This document shows, piece by piece, positions 7,871 to 15,651 of a stretch of 64,000 nt of DNA (positions are counted from its first letter, which is position 1; each line of letters begins with the position of its first letter). Source of the stretch: CAVSMC01 sp963798655 (GTDB lineage: Bacteria > Pseudomonadota > Gammaproteobacteria > Burkholderiales > Casimicrobiaceae). The stretch spans positions 62,001-126,000 of the forward strand of contig CAWCUH010000005.1 in assembly GCA_963798655.1 (NCBI GenBank). The letters run 5' to 3'. The notes beneath the pieces were generated by a model. It had not been told where the DNA came from. It ran no database searches and worked only from the letters and a program-made list of their open reading frames with translations. Both the position numbers and the translations under genes were made by a program.

Positions 7871-9019
7871 TCAGCGAGCGGCGAGCGCGGGCGCGACGAT
7901 GCCCGCCAATGCCTGCTCGAGGTTGTGCACCGTGCGCTCGACGTTCGCGAGCTTGTCGAGGCCGAAGAGGCCGATGCGGAACGTGCGGAAATCGGCCGGC
8001 TCGTCGCATTGCAGCGGCACGCCGGCGGCGGCCTGGATACCGTGCGCAATGAACGCAGCGCCGGTGTGCACGTCCTTGTCGTCGGTGTAGCTGACGACGA
8101 CACCGGGCGCCTCGAATCCGGGCGCGGCCACGCTCGGCATCCCGCGCGCGGCGAGCAATGCGCGCACCCTGGCGCCGAGGTCCTGTTGCGCGGCGCGCGC
8201 CCGCGCGAGGCCGAACCGCTCGATCTCCTTCATCGTATCGCGCAGCTTCGCCAGCGCATCGGTCGGCATTGTCGCGTGGTACGCGTGTCCGCCTTTTTCG
8301 TAGGCTTCCATGATGCCGAGCCAGCGCCTGAGGTCGCACGCGAAGCTCGTGCTGGTCGTCGTTTCGATCGCCGCGCGTGCACGCGCGGACAGCATCACCA
8401 GCGCGCAGCAGGGCGAGCTGCTCCAGCCCTTCTGCGGCGCGCTGATCAGCACGTCGACGCCGGTCGCGGCCATGTCGACCCACAGGGCACCCGACGCGAC
8501 GCAGTCGAGGACGAACAGCGAACCGGCGGCGCGTGCGGCATCGGCGACCGCGCGCAGGTAGGTATCGGGCAGCAGCATGCCGGACGACGTTTCGACATGC
8601 GGCGCGAACACGACGTCCGGCCGCTCGTGGGCGATGACCGCGATCACGTCTTCGATCGGCGGCGGCGCGTACGGAGCTTCGCGTCCGGCGCGGATCGGAC
8701 GCGCCTTCAACACGGTCGCCTGCGCCGGAATCCGGCCCATGTCGAAGATCTGCGTCCAGCGATAGCTGAACCAGCCGTTGCGGATGACGAGGCACTTCTT
8801 CCCGGTCGCGAACTGGCGCGCGACCGCCTCCATGCCGAAGGTGCCGCTCCCCGGCACGACGACGGCGGATTCCGCGTGGTAGGTTCGCTTGAGCGTTGCG
8901 GCGATGTCTCGCATGACGCCCTGGAAGCGGGCGGACATGTGGTTCAGCGCGCGGTCGGTGAAGACGACCGAGTACTCGAGCAAGCCTTCGGGATCGACGT
9001 TGGGCAGCAGGCCAGGCAC
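7871..9019 (-). CDS. Class V PLP-dependent aminotransferase (alanine-glyoxylate/serine-pyruvate type)
   Basis: A 382-residue fold-type I aminotransferase. The PLP lysine is K197 in S-A-P-Q-K-G-W-S. Asp172 in F-V-L-D-C-V-A-S-G should contact the pyridine nitrogen, and P-G-S-G-T at about residue 56 is the phosphate region. The family transfers amino groups from alanine or serine to glyoxylate or pyruvate. The ATG at 9019 is divergent from apt across 140 bp. Although it lies next to the hopanoid cluster, it is not HpnO, which is a class III aminotransferase. Confidence 0.88.
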   Translation of the reverse strand: MPGLLPNVDPEGLLEYSVVFTDRALNHMSARFQGVMRDIAATLKRTYHAESAVVVPGSGTFGMEAVARQFATGKKCLVIRNGWFSYRWTQIFDMGRIPAQATVLKARPIRAGREAPYAPPPIEDVIAVIAHERPDVVFAPHVETSSGMLLPDTYLRAVADAARAAGSLFVLDCVASGALWVDMAATGVDVLISAPQKGWSSSPCCALVMLSARARAAIETTTSTSFACDLRRWLGIMEAYEKGGHAYHATMPTDALAKLRDTMKEIERFGLARARAAQQDLGARVRALLAARGMPSVAAPGFEAPGVVVSYTDDKDVHTGAAFIAHGIQAAAGVPLQCDEPADFRTFRIGLFGLDKLANVERTVHNLEQALAGIVAPALAAR

Positions 9020-9159
9020 GATGGGCTCCGAGCGATAGAACCGGGTTGGTCCGCCCTCAAGATTAACATCCCGGGCTGCGACGCCGCCGCGCGAAGCGGC
9101 GAAACGGCGCGAACTGCGGGCGCCTGACCCGCGGTTGCAGCGCGCGCGACGGAGGTGCG

Positions 9160-9699
9160 ATGACGCAACAGATCGACTTTGCGCGGCTCATCCGGACCGT
9201 CCCCGACTTTCCGAAGCCGGGCGTCCGGTTCCGCGACATCACGACGCTGCTGAAGGACGCGCGCGGCTTTCGCGCGAGCATCGATGCGATCGCCGACGCC
9301 TATCGGGGCACGGCGCTCGACAAGGTCGCCGCGATCGAGTCGCGCGGATTCATCATCGGCGCTGCAGTCGCGTACGCGTTGAACAAGGGGCTGGTGCCGA
9401 TCCGCAAGCGCGGCAAGCTGCCCGCGGAGAACTTCGGCCAGGACTACGACCTCGAATACGGCGCGGACCGGCTGGAGATGCATCGCGACGCGATCGAGCG
9501 CGAAGAGCGGGTATTGCTGGTCGACGACCTCGTCGCGACGGGCGGCACCGCCGAAGCAGCGCTGTCGCTGGTCGCGCTCGCCGGCGGCTCGGTCGCCGGA
9601 TGCGCGTTCGTCATCGACCTGTCCGAACTCGGCGGGCGCGAGCGGCTCGAGCGGCGCGGTCATCGCGTCGTTGCGCTGTGTCGGTTCGCCGGGCATTGA
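9160..9699 (+). CDS. apt: Adenine phosphoribosyltransferase
   Basis: Apt converts adenine and PRPP to AMP in purine salvage. The 179-residue protein has the standard length and the PRPP-binding motif V-L-L-V-D-D-L-V-A-T-G-G-T-A near residues 124-137. The N-terminal P-D-F-P-K-P-G-V-R-F-R-D-I-T block and the E-S-R-G-F hood segment are also present. A GGAGG ribosome site lies 6 bp before the ATG. HpnG of the nearby hopanoid cluster releases adenine, which Apt could recycle, but adjacency is the only support for that link. Confidence 0.95.
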   Translation: MTQQIDFARLIRTVPDFPKPGVRFRDITTLLKDARGFRASIDAIADAYRGTALDKVAAIESRGFIIGAAVAYALNKGLVPIRKRGKLPAENFGQDYDLEYGADRLEMHRDAIEREERVLLVDDLVATGGTAEAALSLVALAGGSVAGCAFVIDLSELGGRERLERRGHRVVALCRFAGH

Positions 9700-9803
9700 T
9701 GCGCATGCGCGCGGAGCGTTGCCGACCGATGCGCTAGACTGCGATGCGGCTCGGCAGGCGCCCGTCGTCCGCTTCCCCGATCGCTTCTCTTCCGCCGCAC
9801 GGC

Positions 9804-10436
9804 ATGCTGAAATCAACTCGCCGCCGGATACTGCTCGCATGCGCTGGCTTGATCGCTTTCGCCGCCCTTCCCGCCTCCGCGGCTTCCGACCCGGCGGTGA
9901 CGCCGATTCGCGCGTTCTACGACGCGCTCCTCGCGACGATGAAGGACGCGCAACGTCTCGGCGTGCGCGGCCGCTATGACCGGCTTGCGCCCGTCGTGCG
10001 CGCGACATTCGACCTGCCGGCGATGACGCGCATCGCCGTCGGACCGCAGTGGAACTCGATTCCGGCCGACCAGCAGCCTCGCCTCGTCGACGGCTTCAGC
10101 CGCATGACGATCGCGACGTACGCCAACCGATTCGACGGCTACTCCGGCGAGCGCTTCGAGGTGCAGCCGGACGCCGAAGTGCGCAACACCGGACGCATCG
10201 TTCGAACGCGACTCGTTCCGTCGAGCGGCGAGCCGGTGAAGCTCGACTACCTGATGCGCGGTTCGGACGACGAGTGGAAGGCCGTCGACGTCTACCTGAG
10301 CGGAACGATCAGCGAGCTCGCGACGCGTCGCTCGGAGTTCGCCGCGATCCTCAAGTCCGGCGGACCGGCGGCGCTGATCGCGCAGCTCGACGAGCAGGCG
10401 AACCGGCTGCTCGACGCGCGCGCGTCGCGACCGTGA
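9804..10436 (+). CDS. hpnM: Hopanoid-associated periplasmic protein HpnM (MlaC/Ttg2D family)
   Basis: A 210-residue secreted protein of the MlaC/Tol_Tol_Ttg2 family, which carries lipids across the periplasm. HpnM is the member repeatedly found with hopanoid genes. The start at 9804 (M-L-K-S-T-R-R-R) gives a good signal peptide with cleavage after A-S-A near residue 27. The Y-x-x-L-x-P and P-A-M-T-R blocks and the C-terminal R-S-E-F-A-A-I-L segment fit the family. It is convergent with mlaA (20 bp apart). A role in shuttling hopanoids or phospholipids is inferred from the family and from HpnN and MlaA nearby. Confidence 0.85.
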   Translation: MLKSTRRRILLACAGLIAFAALPASAASDPAVTPIRAFYDALLATMKDAQRLGVRGRYDRLAPVVRATFDLPAMTRIAVGPQWNSIPADQQPRLVDGFSRMTIATYANRFDGYSGERFEVQPDAEVRNTGRIVRTRLVPSSGEPVKLDYLMRGSDDEWKAVDVYLSGTISELATRRSEFAAILKSGGPAALIAQLDEQANRLLDARASRP

Positions 10437-10455
10437 TCACGCGCGTCGCGATGAT

Positions 10456-11202
10456 TCAGGGCTCTGCCGCCGGATCGACGAGCTCTTCCGGGGTCGTGTT
10501 CTGCCCGCGCGCCTCGCGCAGCTGCGCGTCGCGATGCTGGCGCGCGATGCTGCGCCAATGCGTGTAAGGGTCGAGCGCGCTCTTTCGTATCTCGTCGATG
10601 ACGTCGAGATTGCGCGCACGCAGGTCGATGCCGTCGACCGCGCCAATGGCGAAGCCGATCGTCCAGGCGTCACGGCCGCCGAACACGTGCGCGGGGAGCG
10701 TCGTGTAGAGATCGACGCCCAGGCCTGCGGCGTCGCGCATGTTCGACGGCCCGAAGAACAGCAGCACGAGATACGGGCCGTCGTCGACGCCCCACGTGTA
10801 GAGCGTCTGCCCGAAATCTCCGCTTTGCCGCGGGTAGCCGGCATCGGTCGCCGCATCGAACAGTCCCGCCGCGCCCGCCGTCGTGTTGATGAAGAAGCGC
10901 GCGAACGTGATGCCGGCCGCGTCGCCGCGCCCTTGCAACACATCGTTGGCGAAGATGCGCGGCTCGGCGAGGTTGTCGATGAACGATCGTATGCGGTCGC
11001 GCACAACCGCCGGCACGATGTCGACGTAGGCGCGCGCCACCGGCTCGATGATGCGCCGATCGAGCGTTTCGTTCACGTCGAACACGACGCGATTCAGCGG
11101 CTCCAGCGGGTCGTCGCCGCGTCCGCCGGGCGCGACGCCGATTCCCGCGCAGCCGGCGAGCGTCATCCACGAGGCGAGAACGAGAGCAAGTCGAAAAGCC
11201 AC
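10456..11202 (-). CDS. mlaA: MlaA/VacJ outer-membrane phospholipid-removal lipoprotein
   Basis: MlaA removes misplaced phospholipids from the outer leaflet of the outer membrane and passes them to MlaC. The GTG at 11202 gives a compact lipoprotein signal ending in T-L-A-G-C (lipid Cys18). Family blocks include D-P-L-E-P-L-N-R-x-x-F, A-Y-V-D-I-V-P, F-F-I-N-T-T-A-G and G-L-G-V-D-L-Y-T. An in-frame ATG at 11286 would give a longer leader overlapping hpnI, so the GTG is preferred. It is divergent from hpnI (31 bp) and convergent with hpnM. Its insertion in the hopanoid cluster fits shared lipid traffic. Confidence 0.88.
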   Translation of the reverse strand: MAFRLALVLASWMTLAGCAGIGVAPGGRGDDPLEPLNRVVFDVNETLDRRIIEPVARAYVDIVPAVVRDRIRSFIDNLAEPRIFANDVLQGRGDAAGITFARFFINTTAGAAGLFDAATDAGYPRQSGDFGQTLYTWGVDDGPYLVLLFFGPSNMRDAAGLGVDLYTTLPAHVFGGRDAWTIGFAIGAVDGIDLRARNLDVIDEIRKSALDPYTHWRSIARQHRDAQLREARGQNTTPEELVDPAAEP

Positions 11203-11233
11203 GATGCTCGCGGCACGACGGCCGCGCGAAGGT

Positions 11234-12391
11234 ATGCAAGCGTGGCTTGATTGTATCGGCTTTGCGTGCGTCGCTGCCGCCGCCATCGGCAGCGTCTATG
11301 CGCTGGTCGCGGCGGTGCTCGTCGCGCGAGCGCGCGCCGCGCGTGACGTCGCTCGCGCGGCGCTGCCCGGCGTCACCGTGCTGAAGCCGCTGCGCGGCGG
11401 CGAGCCGGCGCTCTACGAGAACCTTCGCTCGTTCTGCGAGCAGGCTTACGGCGGTCCCGTCCAGGTCGTGTTCGGCACGGAGGACGCGACGGACGACGCG
11501 GCCGCCGTCGTGCGGCGGATCGTGTCCGAGCAACCTGGACAGGATCGCGAGCTCGTGTTGCGCGCTGCCGCCGTCGGCGCCAATCCCAAGATTGCGACGC
11601 TCGTCGCGCTCGAGCCGTACATTCGACATCCGCTCGTCGTGCTTGCCGACAGCGATATCGGCGTGCCGCCGCACTACCTGCGACGCGTGGTCGCCGCGCT
11701 CGACGCGCCGGGCGTCGGCGCCGTCACGTGCCTGTACCGCGGCGAGCCGCGCGCCGGCGTGTGGTCCGTGCTCGCCGCGATGGCGATCGACTACCATTTT
11801 CTGCCGAGCGTCGTCGTCGGCGTGGCGGTCGGGCTCGCGCGGCCGTGCTTCGGCTCGACGATCGCACTACGCCGCGAGACGCTCGCCGCGATCGGAGGAT
11901 TCGCCGCGTTCGTCGATCATCTCGCCGACGACCATGCGATCGGCGAGGCGGTGCGCGCGAACAGCATGCGGGTGGCGATCGCCGACGTCGTCGTCACGCA
12001 CACATGCTCGGAACGCACGGCGGCGGAACTGATCGGCCACGAGCTGCGCTGGGCGCGGACGATTCGCGCGGTGAGCCCGCTCGGCTATGCGGCATCGGTC
12101 GTCACGCATCCGTTGCCGTTCGCGCTCGCCGGCTGGGCGCTGCTCGGCGGCGTTGCGCTCGGCGCGGCGAGCGTCGCGGTTGCGCTCGCGAGCCGGCTTG
12201 TCCTCGAGCTTCGCGTCGATCATACTTTGGGCTCGCCGTCGAAGCGCTGGCGGCTCGGCCCGATGCGCGACCTTGTCTCCTTCGCGGTCTTCGCGGCGAG
12301 CTTCTTCGTCAACACCATCACGTGGCGCGGTCGGCGGTATCGCGTGCGTGCCGACGCAACCGTGACCGCGATCGGAGAATCCCACCGGTGA
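11234..12391 (+). CDS. hpnI: Hopanoid glycosyltransferase HpnI
   Basis: HpnI is a ceramide-glucosyltransferase-like GT2 enzyme that adds N-acetylglucosamine to bacteriohopanetetrol. Visible features are an N-terminal membrane helix (residues about 5-25), V-T-V-L-K-P-L-R-G-G-E-P, the D-S-D-I-G-V-P metal site, a D-D-H segment near residue 235 (L-A-D-D-H-A-I-G) and C-terminal membrane helices. The ATG at 11234 follows a weak GAAGG site. It is the first gene of the coupled plus-strand run hpnI-J-K-L, and its TGA overlaps the hpnJ ATG. Confidence 0.9.
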   Translation: MQAWLDCIGFACVAAAAIGSVYALVAAVLVARARAARDVARAALPGVTVLKPLRGGEPALYENLRSFCEQAYGGPVQVVFGTEDATDDAAAVVRRIVSEQPGQDRELVLRAAAVGANPKIATLVALEPYIRHPLVVLADSDIGVPPHYLRRVVAALDAPGVGAVTCLYRGEPRAGVWSVLAAMAIDYHFLPSVVVGVAVGLARPCFGSTIALRRETLAAIGGFAAFVDHLADDHAIGEAVRANSMRVAIADVVVTHTCSERTAAELIGHELRWARTIRAVSPLGYAASVVTHPLPFALAGWALLGGVALGAASVAVALASRLVLELRVDHTLGSPSKRWRLGPMRDLVSFAVFAASFFVNTITWRGRRYRVRADATVTAIGESHR

Positions 12392-13818
12392 TGCGAACGC
12401 TGTTCCTGCAGGCGCCGTCGTTCGACGGCTTCGACGGCGGCGCCGGCTCGCGCTATCAGGCGCGTCGCGAGATCCGCTCGTTCTGGTACCCGACGTGGCT
12501 CGCGCAGCCGGCCGCGCTGGTCGAGCGCAGCAAGCTGGTCGACGCGCCCGCCCACGGGCTCGGTCTGGCCGAGATCGCCCGCACCGCCGGCGATTACGAC
12601 CTCGCGGTGCTGCATACGTCCGCGCCGTCGTTCGCGTCCGACGTGAAGACGATCGAGGCGCTGAAGTCGGTCAATCGCGATCTCAAGGTCGGGATGATCG
12701 GCGCCAAGGTCGCTGTCGACCCGGGCGGAAGCCTCGGCGCGTCGATGGCGCTCGACTTCGTCGCGGGCAACGAGTTCGACTTCACGATCAAGGAAGTCGC
12801 CGACGGCCGCGACTGGAGCCGCATCGCGGGTCTTTCGTATCGCGATGCGAACGGCCGCATCGTGCACAATCCGGCGCGGCCGGTGCTCGAGAACATGGAC
12901 GCGCTGCCGTTCGTGAGCCCGGTGTACAAGCGCGACTTGACGATCGAGCGCTACTTCATCGGCTACCTGAAGCATCCGTACCTGTCGCTGTACACCGGAC
13001 GCGGCTGCAAGTCGCGCTGCACGTTCTGCCTGTGGCCGCAGACGGTCGGCGGACACCGCTATCGCACGCGCAGCGTCGGCCACGTCGTCGAGGAGATCGC
13101 GTGGGCGCAGAAGGCGTTCCCGCAGGTGAAGGAATTCTTCTTCGACGACGACACGTTCACCGACGATCTGCCGCGCGCCGAGGCGATCGCGCGCGAGCTG
13201 GGAAGGCTCGGCGTGACGTGGTCGTGCAACGCGAAGGCGAACGTTCCGCGCGGCACGCTGAAGGTGATGCGCGACAACGGGCTGCGGCTCCTGCTCGTCG
13301 GCTACGAATCCGGCAACCAGCAGATCCTGATCAACATCAAGAAGGGCATGCGCGTCGAATTCGCGCGCCGCTTCACCCGGGACTGCCACGATCTCGGCAT
13401 CACGATCCACGGAACGTTCATCCTCGGCCTGCCCGGCGAGACGAAGGAAACGATCGAGCAGACGATCCGCTTCGCGACCGAGATCAACCCGCACACGATC
13501 CAGGTTTCGCTCGCCGCACCCTATCCCGGCACGTATCTGCACCGGCAGGCGCTGGAGAACGGCTGGCTCGACAGCGCGAACGCCGAGCTGGTCGACACGC
13601 ACGGCGTGCAGATCGCCCCGCTTCACTACGCGCATCTGTCGCACACGGAGATCTTCGACTCGGTCGAGACGTTCTATCGCCGCTTCTATTTTCGTCGCTC
13701 GAAGATCGCATCGATCGTCGGCGAGATGGTGAGAAGCCCGCAGATGATGAAGCGCCGGCTGCGCGAGGGCGTCGAGTTCTTCCAGTTCCTGCGCGAGCGC
13801 CGGCAGAGCGCACACTGA
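12391..13818 (+). CDS. hpnJ: Hopanoid radical SAM protein HpnJ
   Basis: HpnJ is a B12-binding-type radical SAM enzyme needed to convert bacteriohopanetetrol glucosamine into the cyclitol ether. The 475-residue protein has the 4Fe-4S/SAM ligands C206-x3-C210-x2-C213 (G-C-K-S-R-C-T-F-C). Other radical SAM blocks are F-F-F-D-D-D-T-F, V-G-Y-E-S-G-N-Q and G-T-F-I-L-G-L-P-G-E. The N-terminal 150 residues resemble a cobalamin-binding fold. The ATG overlaps the hpnI stop (TGATG), and the 3' end abuts hpnK. Confidence 0.93.
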   Translation: MRTLFLQAPSFDGFDGGAGSRYQARREIRSFWYPTWLAQPAALVERSKLVDAPAHGLGLAEIARTAGDYDLAVLHTSAPSFASDVKTIEALKSVNRDLKVGMIGAKVAVDPGGSLGASMALDFVAGNEFDFTIKEVADGRDWSRIAGLSYRDANGRIVHNPARPVLENMDALPFVSPVYKRDLTIERYFIGYLKHPYLSLYTGRGCKSRCTFCLWPQTVGGHRYRTRSVGHVVEEIAWAQKAFPQVKEFFFDDDTFTDDLPRAEAIARELGRLGVTWSCNAKANVPRGTLKVMRDNGLRLLLVGYESGNQQILINIKKGMRVEFARRFTRDCHDLGITIHGTFILGLPGETKETIEQTIRFATEINPHTIQVSLAAPYPGTYLHRQALENGWLDSANAELVDTHGVQIAPLHYAHLSHTEIFDSVETFYRRFYFRRSKIASIVGEMVRSPQMMKRRLREGVEFFQFLRERRQSAH

Positions 13819-14660
13819 AGTCGCTGATCGTCACCGCCGACGACTTCGGTCTCGCGCCGGAAATCAACCGCGCCGTCGAGCTCGCGCACACCAACGGCAT
13901 CCTGACCGCCGCGAGCCTCATGGTGAGCGGGCCGGCGGCTGCCGATGCGATCGAGCGCGCACGGCGGCTGCGCTCGCTGCGCGTCGGACTGCATCTCGTG
14001 CTGGTCGACGGTCTTCCGACGCTTCCGCCACAGAAGATCCCTGACCTCGTCGACAGCGCCGGGCGGCTGCGCAGCGACCTGGCCGCGCTCGGCGCGCGCA
14101 TCTTCCTGCGACGCGGCGCGCGCGCGCAGCTCGCGGCCGAGATCGACGCGCAATTCGCGGCGTTCGCCGCCACCGGTCTCGCGCTCGATCACGTCAACGC
14201 GCACCATCATTTCCATGTCCATCCGACGGTCGCCGCCGCGGTGATCCGCGTCGGACGACGCCATGGCTTGCGCGCGCTGCGCGTGCCGCGCGAGGCGCCC
14301 GCCGCGCTCGATGCGCTCGACGCGGGACGACGTCACGCTCGCGACTGGCGGATGGCGCCCTGGATCGCGCTGCTCGCGCGGCGCGCGCGTCGGCAGGCAA
14401 TCGCGATACCCGATCGCGTGTTCGGGCTCGAATGGTCCGGGGAGATGACCGAGCCGCGGCTCGCCGCCGTGTTGCGCGCGCTTCCCGACGGCGTCAGCGA
14501 AATCTACATGCACATCGCGACCGCAGACGCGTTCGCCGGCGCAACGCCCGGCTACCGCTATCGCGACGAGCTCGACGCGCTGGTTTCACCAATCATCGCC
14601 GATCTCGTGCGTGCGACGCAGGCGCGCACCGGCGGCTTCACCGATATCGGAAGCTCGTGA
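13815..14660 (+). CDS. hpnK: Hopanoid deacetylase HpnK (YdjC family), non-canonical start
   Basis: HpnK belongs to the YdjC/ChbG polysaccharide deacetylase-like family and removes the acetyl group from BHT-GlcNAc. The metal-site motifs T-A-D-D-F-G-L (residues 7-13) and N-A-H-H-H-F-H-V-H-P are intact. Homology begins at the first few codons after the hpnJ stop, yet the codon at the expected 4-bp overlap is CTG, reading ...CTGA instead of ATGA. No in-frame ATG lies nearby. Either a rare CTG start is used or one base differs from the true sequence. About 281 aa; the stop overlaps the GTG of hpnL. Confidence 0.85.
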   Translation: MKSLIVTADDFGLAPEINRAVELAHTNGILTAASLMVSGPAAADAIERARRLRSLRVGLHLVLVDGLPTLPPQKIPDLVDSAGRLRSDLAALGARIFLRRGARAQLAAEIDAQFAAFAATGLALDHVNAHHHFHVHPTVAAAVIRVGRRHGLRALRVPREAPAALDALDAGRRHARDWRMAPWIALLARRARRQAIAIPDRVFGLEWSGEMTEPRLAAVLRALPDGVSEIYMHIATADAFAGATPGYRYRDELDALVSPIIADLVRATQARTGGFTDIGSS

Positions 14661-15647
14661 AGCGCGTCGGCGCCATGTTCGCGCTCGCCGGACTCGCGCT
14701 CGCCGCGCTGCTGTTCGCGCGCTCCGACATCGCGGCGATCGTGCACCTCGTCACGGCTGCCGGCGCCGGGCTCGTGCTCGCAAGCGTCGTCCATGTCGTC
14801 CCCATGATGTTGAACGCGCTCGCCTGGCAGCGCCTGTTTCCGCCGCACGCGCAGCCAGCGCTGCGCCGCCTCACGTGGGCGACATGGCTGCGTGAATCGG
14901 TCAACGCGCTGCTGCCGGTCGCCCGCATCGGCGGCGAGATCGTCGCCTACAGGCTCGTGCGCTCCGGGAGCGTCCAGGCCGTCGACGCGGCTTCGACGCT
15001 CGTCGCCGACATGGCGATCTCGGTGATCACGCAGGCGCTGGTCACGCTGGTCGCGCTCGCGATCGTCGTGCGCGCCGGGCTGGGTCCCGACGGTTGCGCT
15101 CGGCGTCGCCGCGTCGACCGCCGTGCTGATCGCCGCCGGGATCGCGTTCGTGCACGTGCAGCGCATCGGCGTCGTCGGCTGGCTCACGCGTGTGGTGAAT
15201 CGAGCGTTCGCCGGTCGCCTCGAGGGCGCCGTCGCCGGCTCGTTGCGCATCGACGACGCGATTCGCGCGATCTACGCGCGAAGCCGCGATGTCGGCGCGT
15301 GCGCAGCGTGGCAATGCGCGGGCTGGATCGCCGGCAGCGCCGAGATCTGGCTCGCACTGTATTTCCTCGGACAGCCGCGGACACTGCTCGATGCGCTGAT
15401 GATCGAGGCGCTGATCCAGGCGATCGGCAGTGCCGCGTTCGTCGTGCCGGGCGCGCTCGGCGTGCAGGAAGGCGCGTTCGTCGTCATCGGCGCGGCGGCC
15501 GGCCTCGACGGCACGACGACGCTCGCGCTGGCGGCGGCGCGGCGGCTGCGCGATGCCGTCGTCTTCTTCCCCGGGCTTCTCGCGTGGCACTGGTCCGAAG
15601 CGCGCACCGACGCGAAGAGCCGCGCGAGCACGCCGCAATCGCGCTAG
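14657..15647 (+). pseudogene. hpnL: hpnL, LPG-synthase-TM-like membrane protein, frameshifted
   Basis: HpnL is a polytopic membrane protein of the AglD/lysylphosphatidylglycerol-synthase transmembrane family, co-occurring with hpnI-K; its role is unknown. The GTG start at 14657 overlaps the hpnK TGA. Family sequence is clear to R-A-G-L-G-P near 15085, then the frame becomes Arg-rich nonsense. The family sequence resumes in the next frame (P-T-V-A-L-G-V, then E-I-W-L-A-L, F-V-V-P-G-A-L-G-V-Q-E-G-A-F) to a stop at 15647. One extra C in the CCC at 15086-15088 explains this. Uncorrected, the first frame runs to 15886 across hpnN. Recent inactivation and a sequence error are both possible. Confidence 0.75.
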
Positions 15648-15651
15648 CCGC

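Noticed and set aside
7871..9019. Aminotransferase as the hopanoid enzyme HpnO
   Set aside because: It is a class V enzyme; HpnO belongs to the class III ornithine-aminotransferase type.
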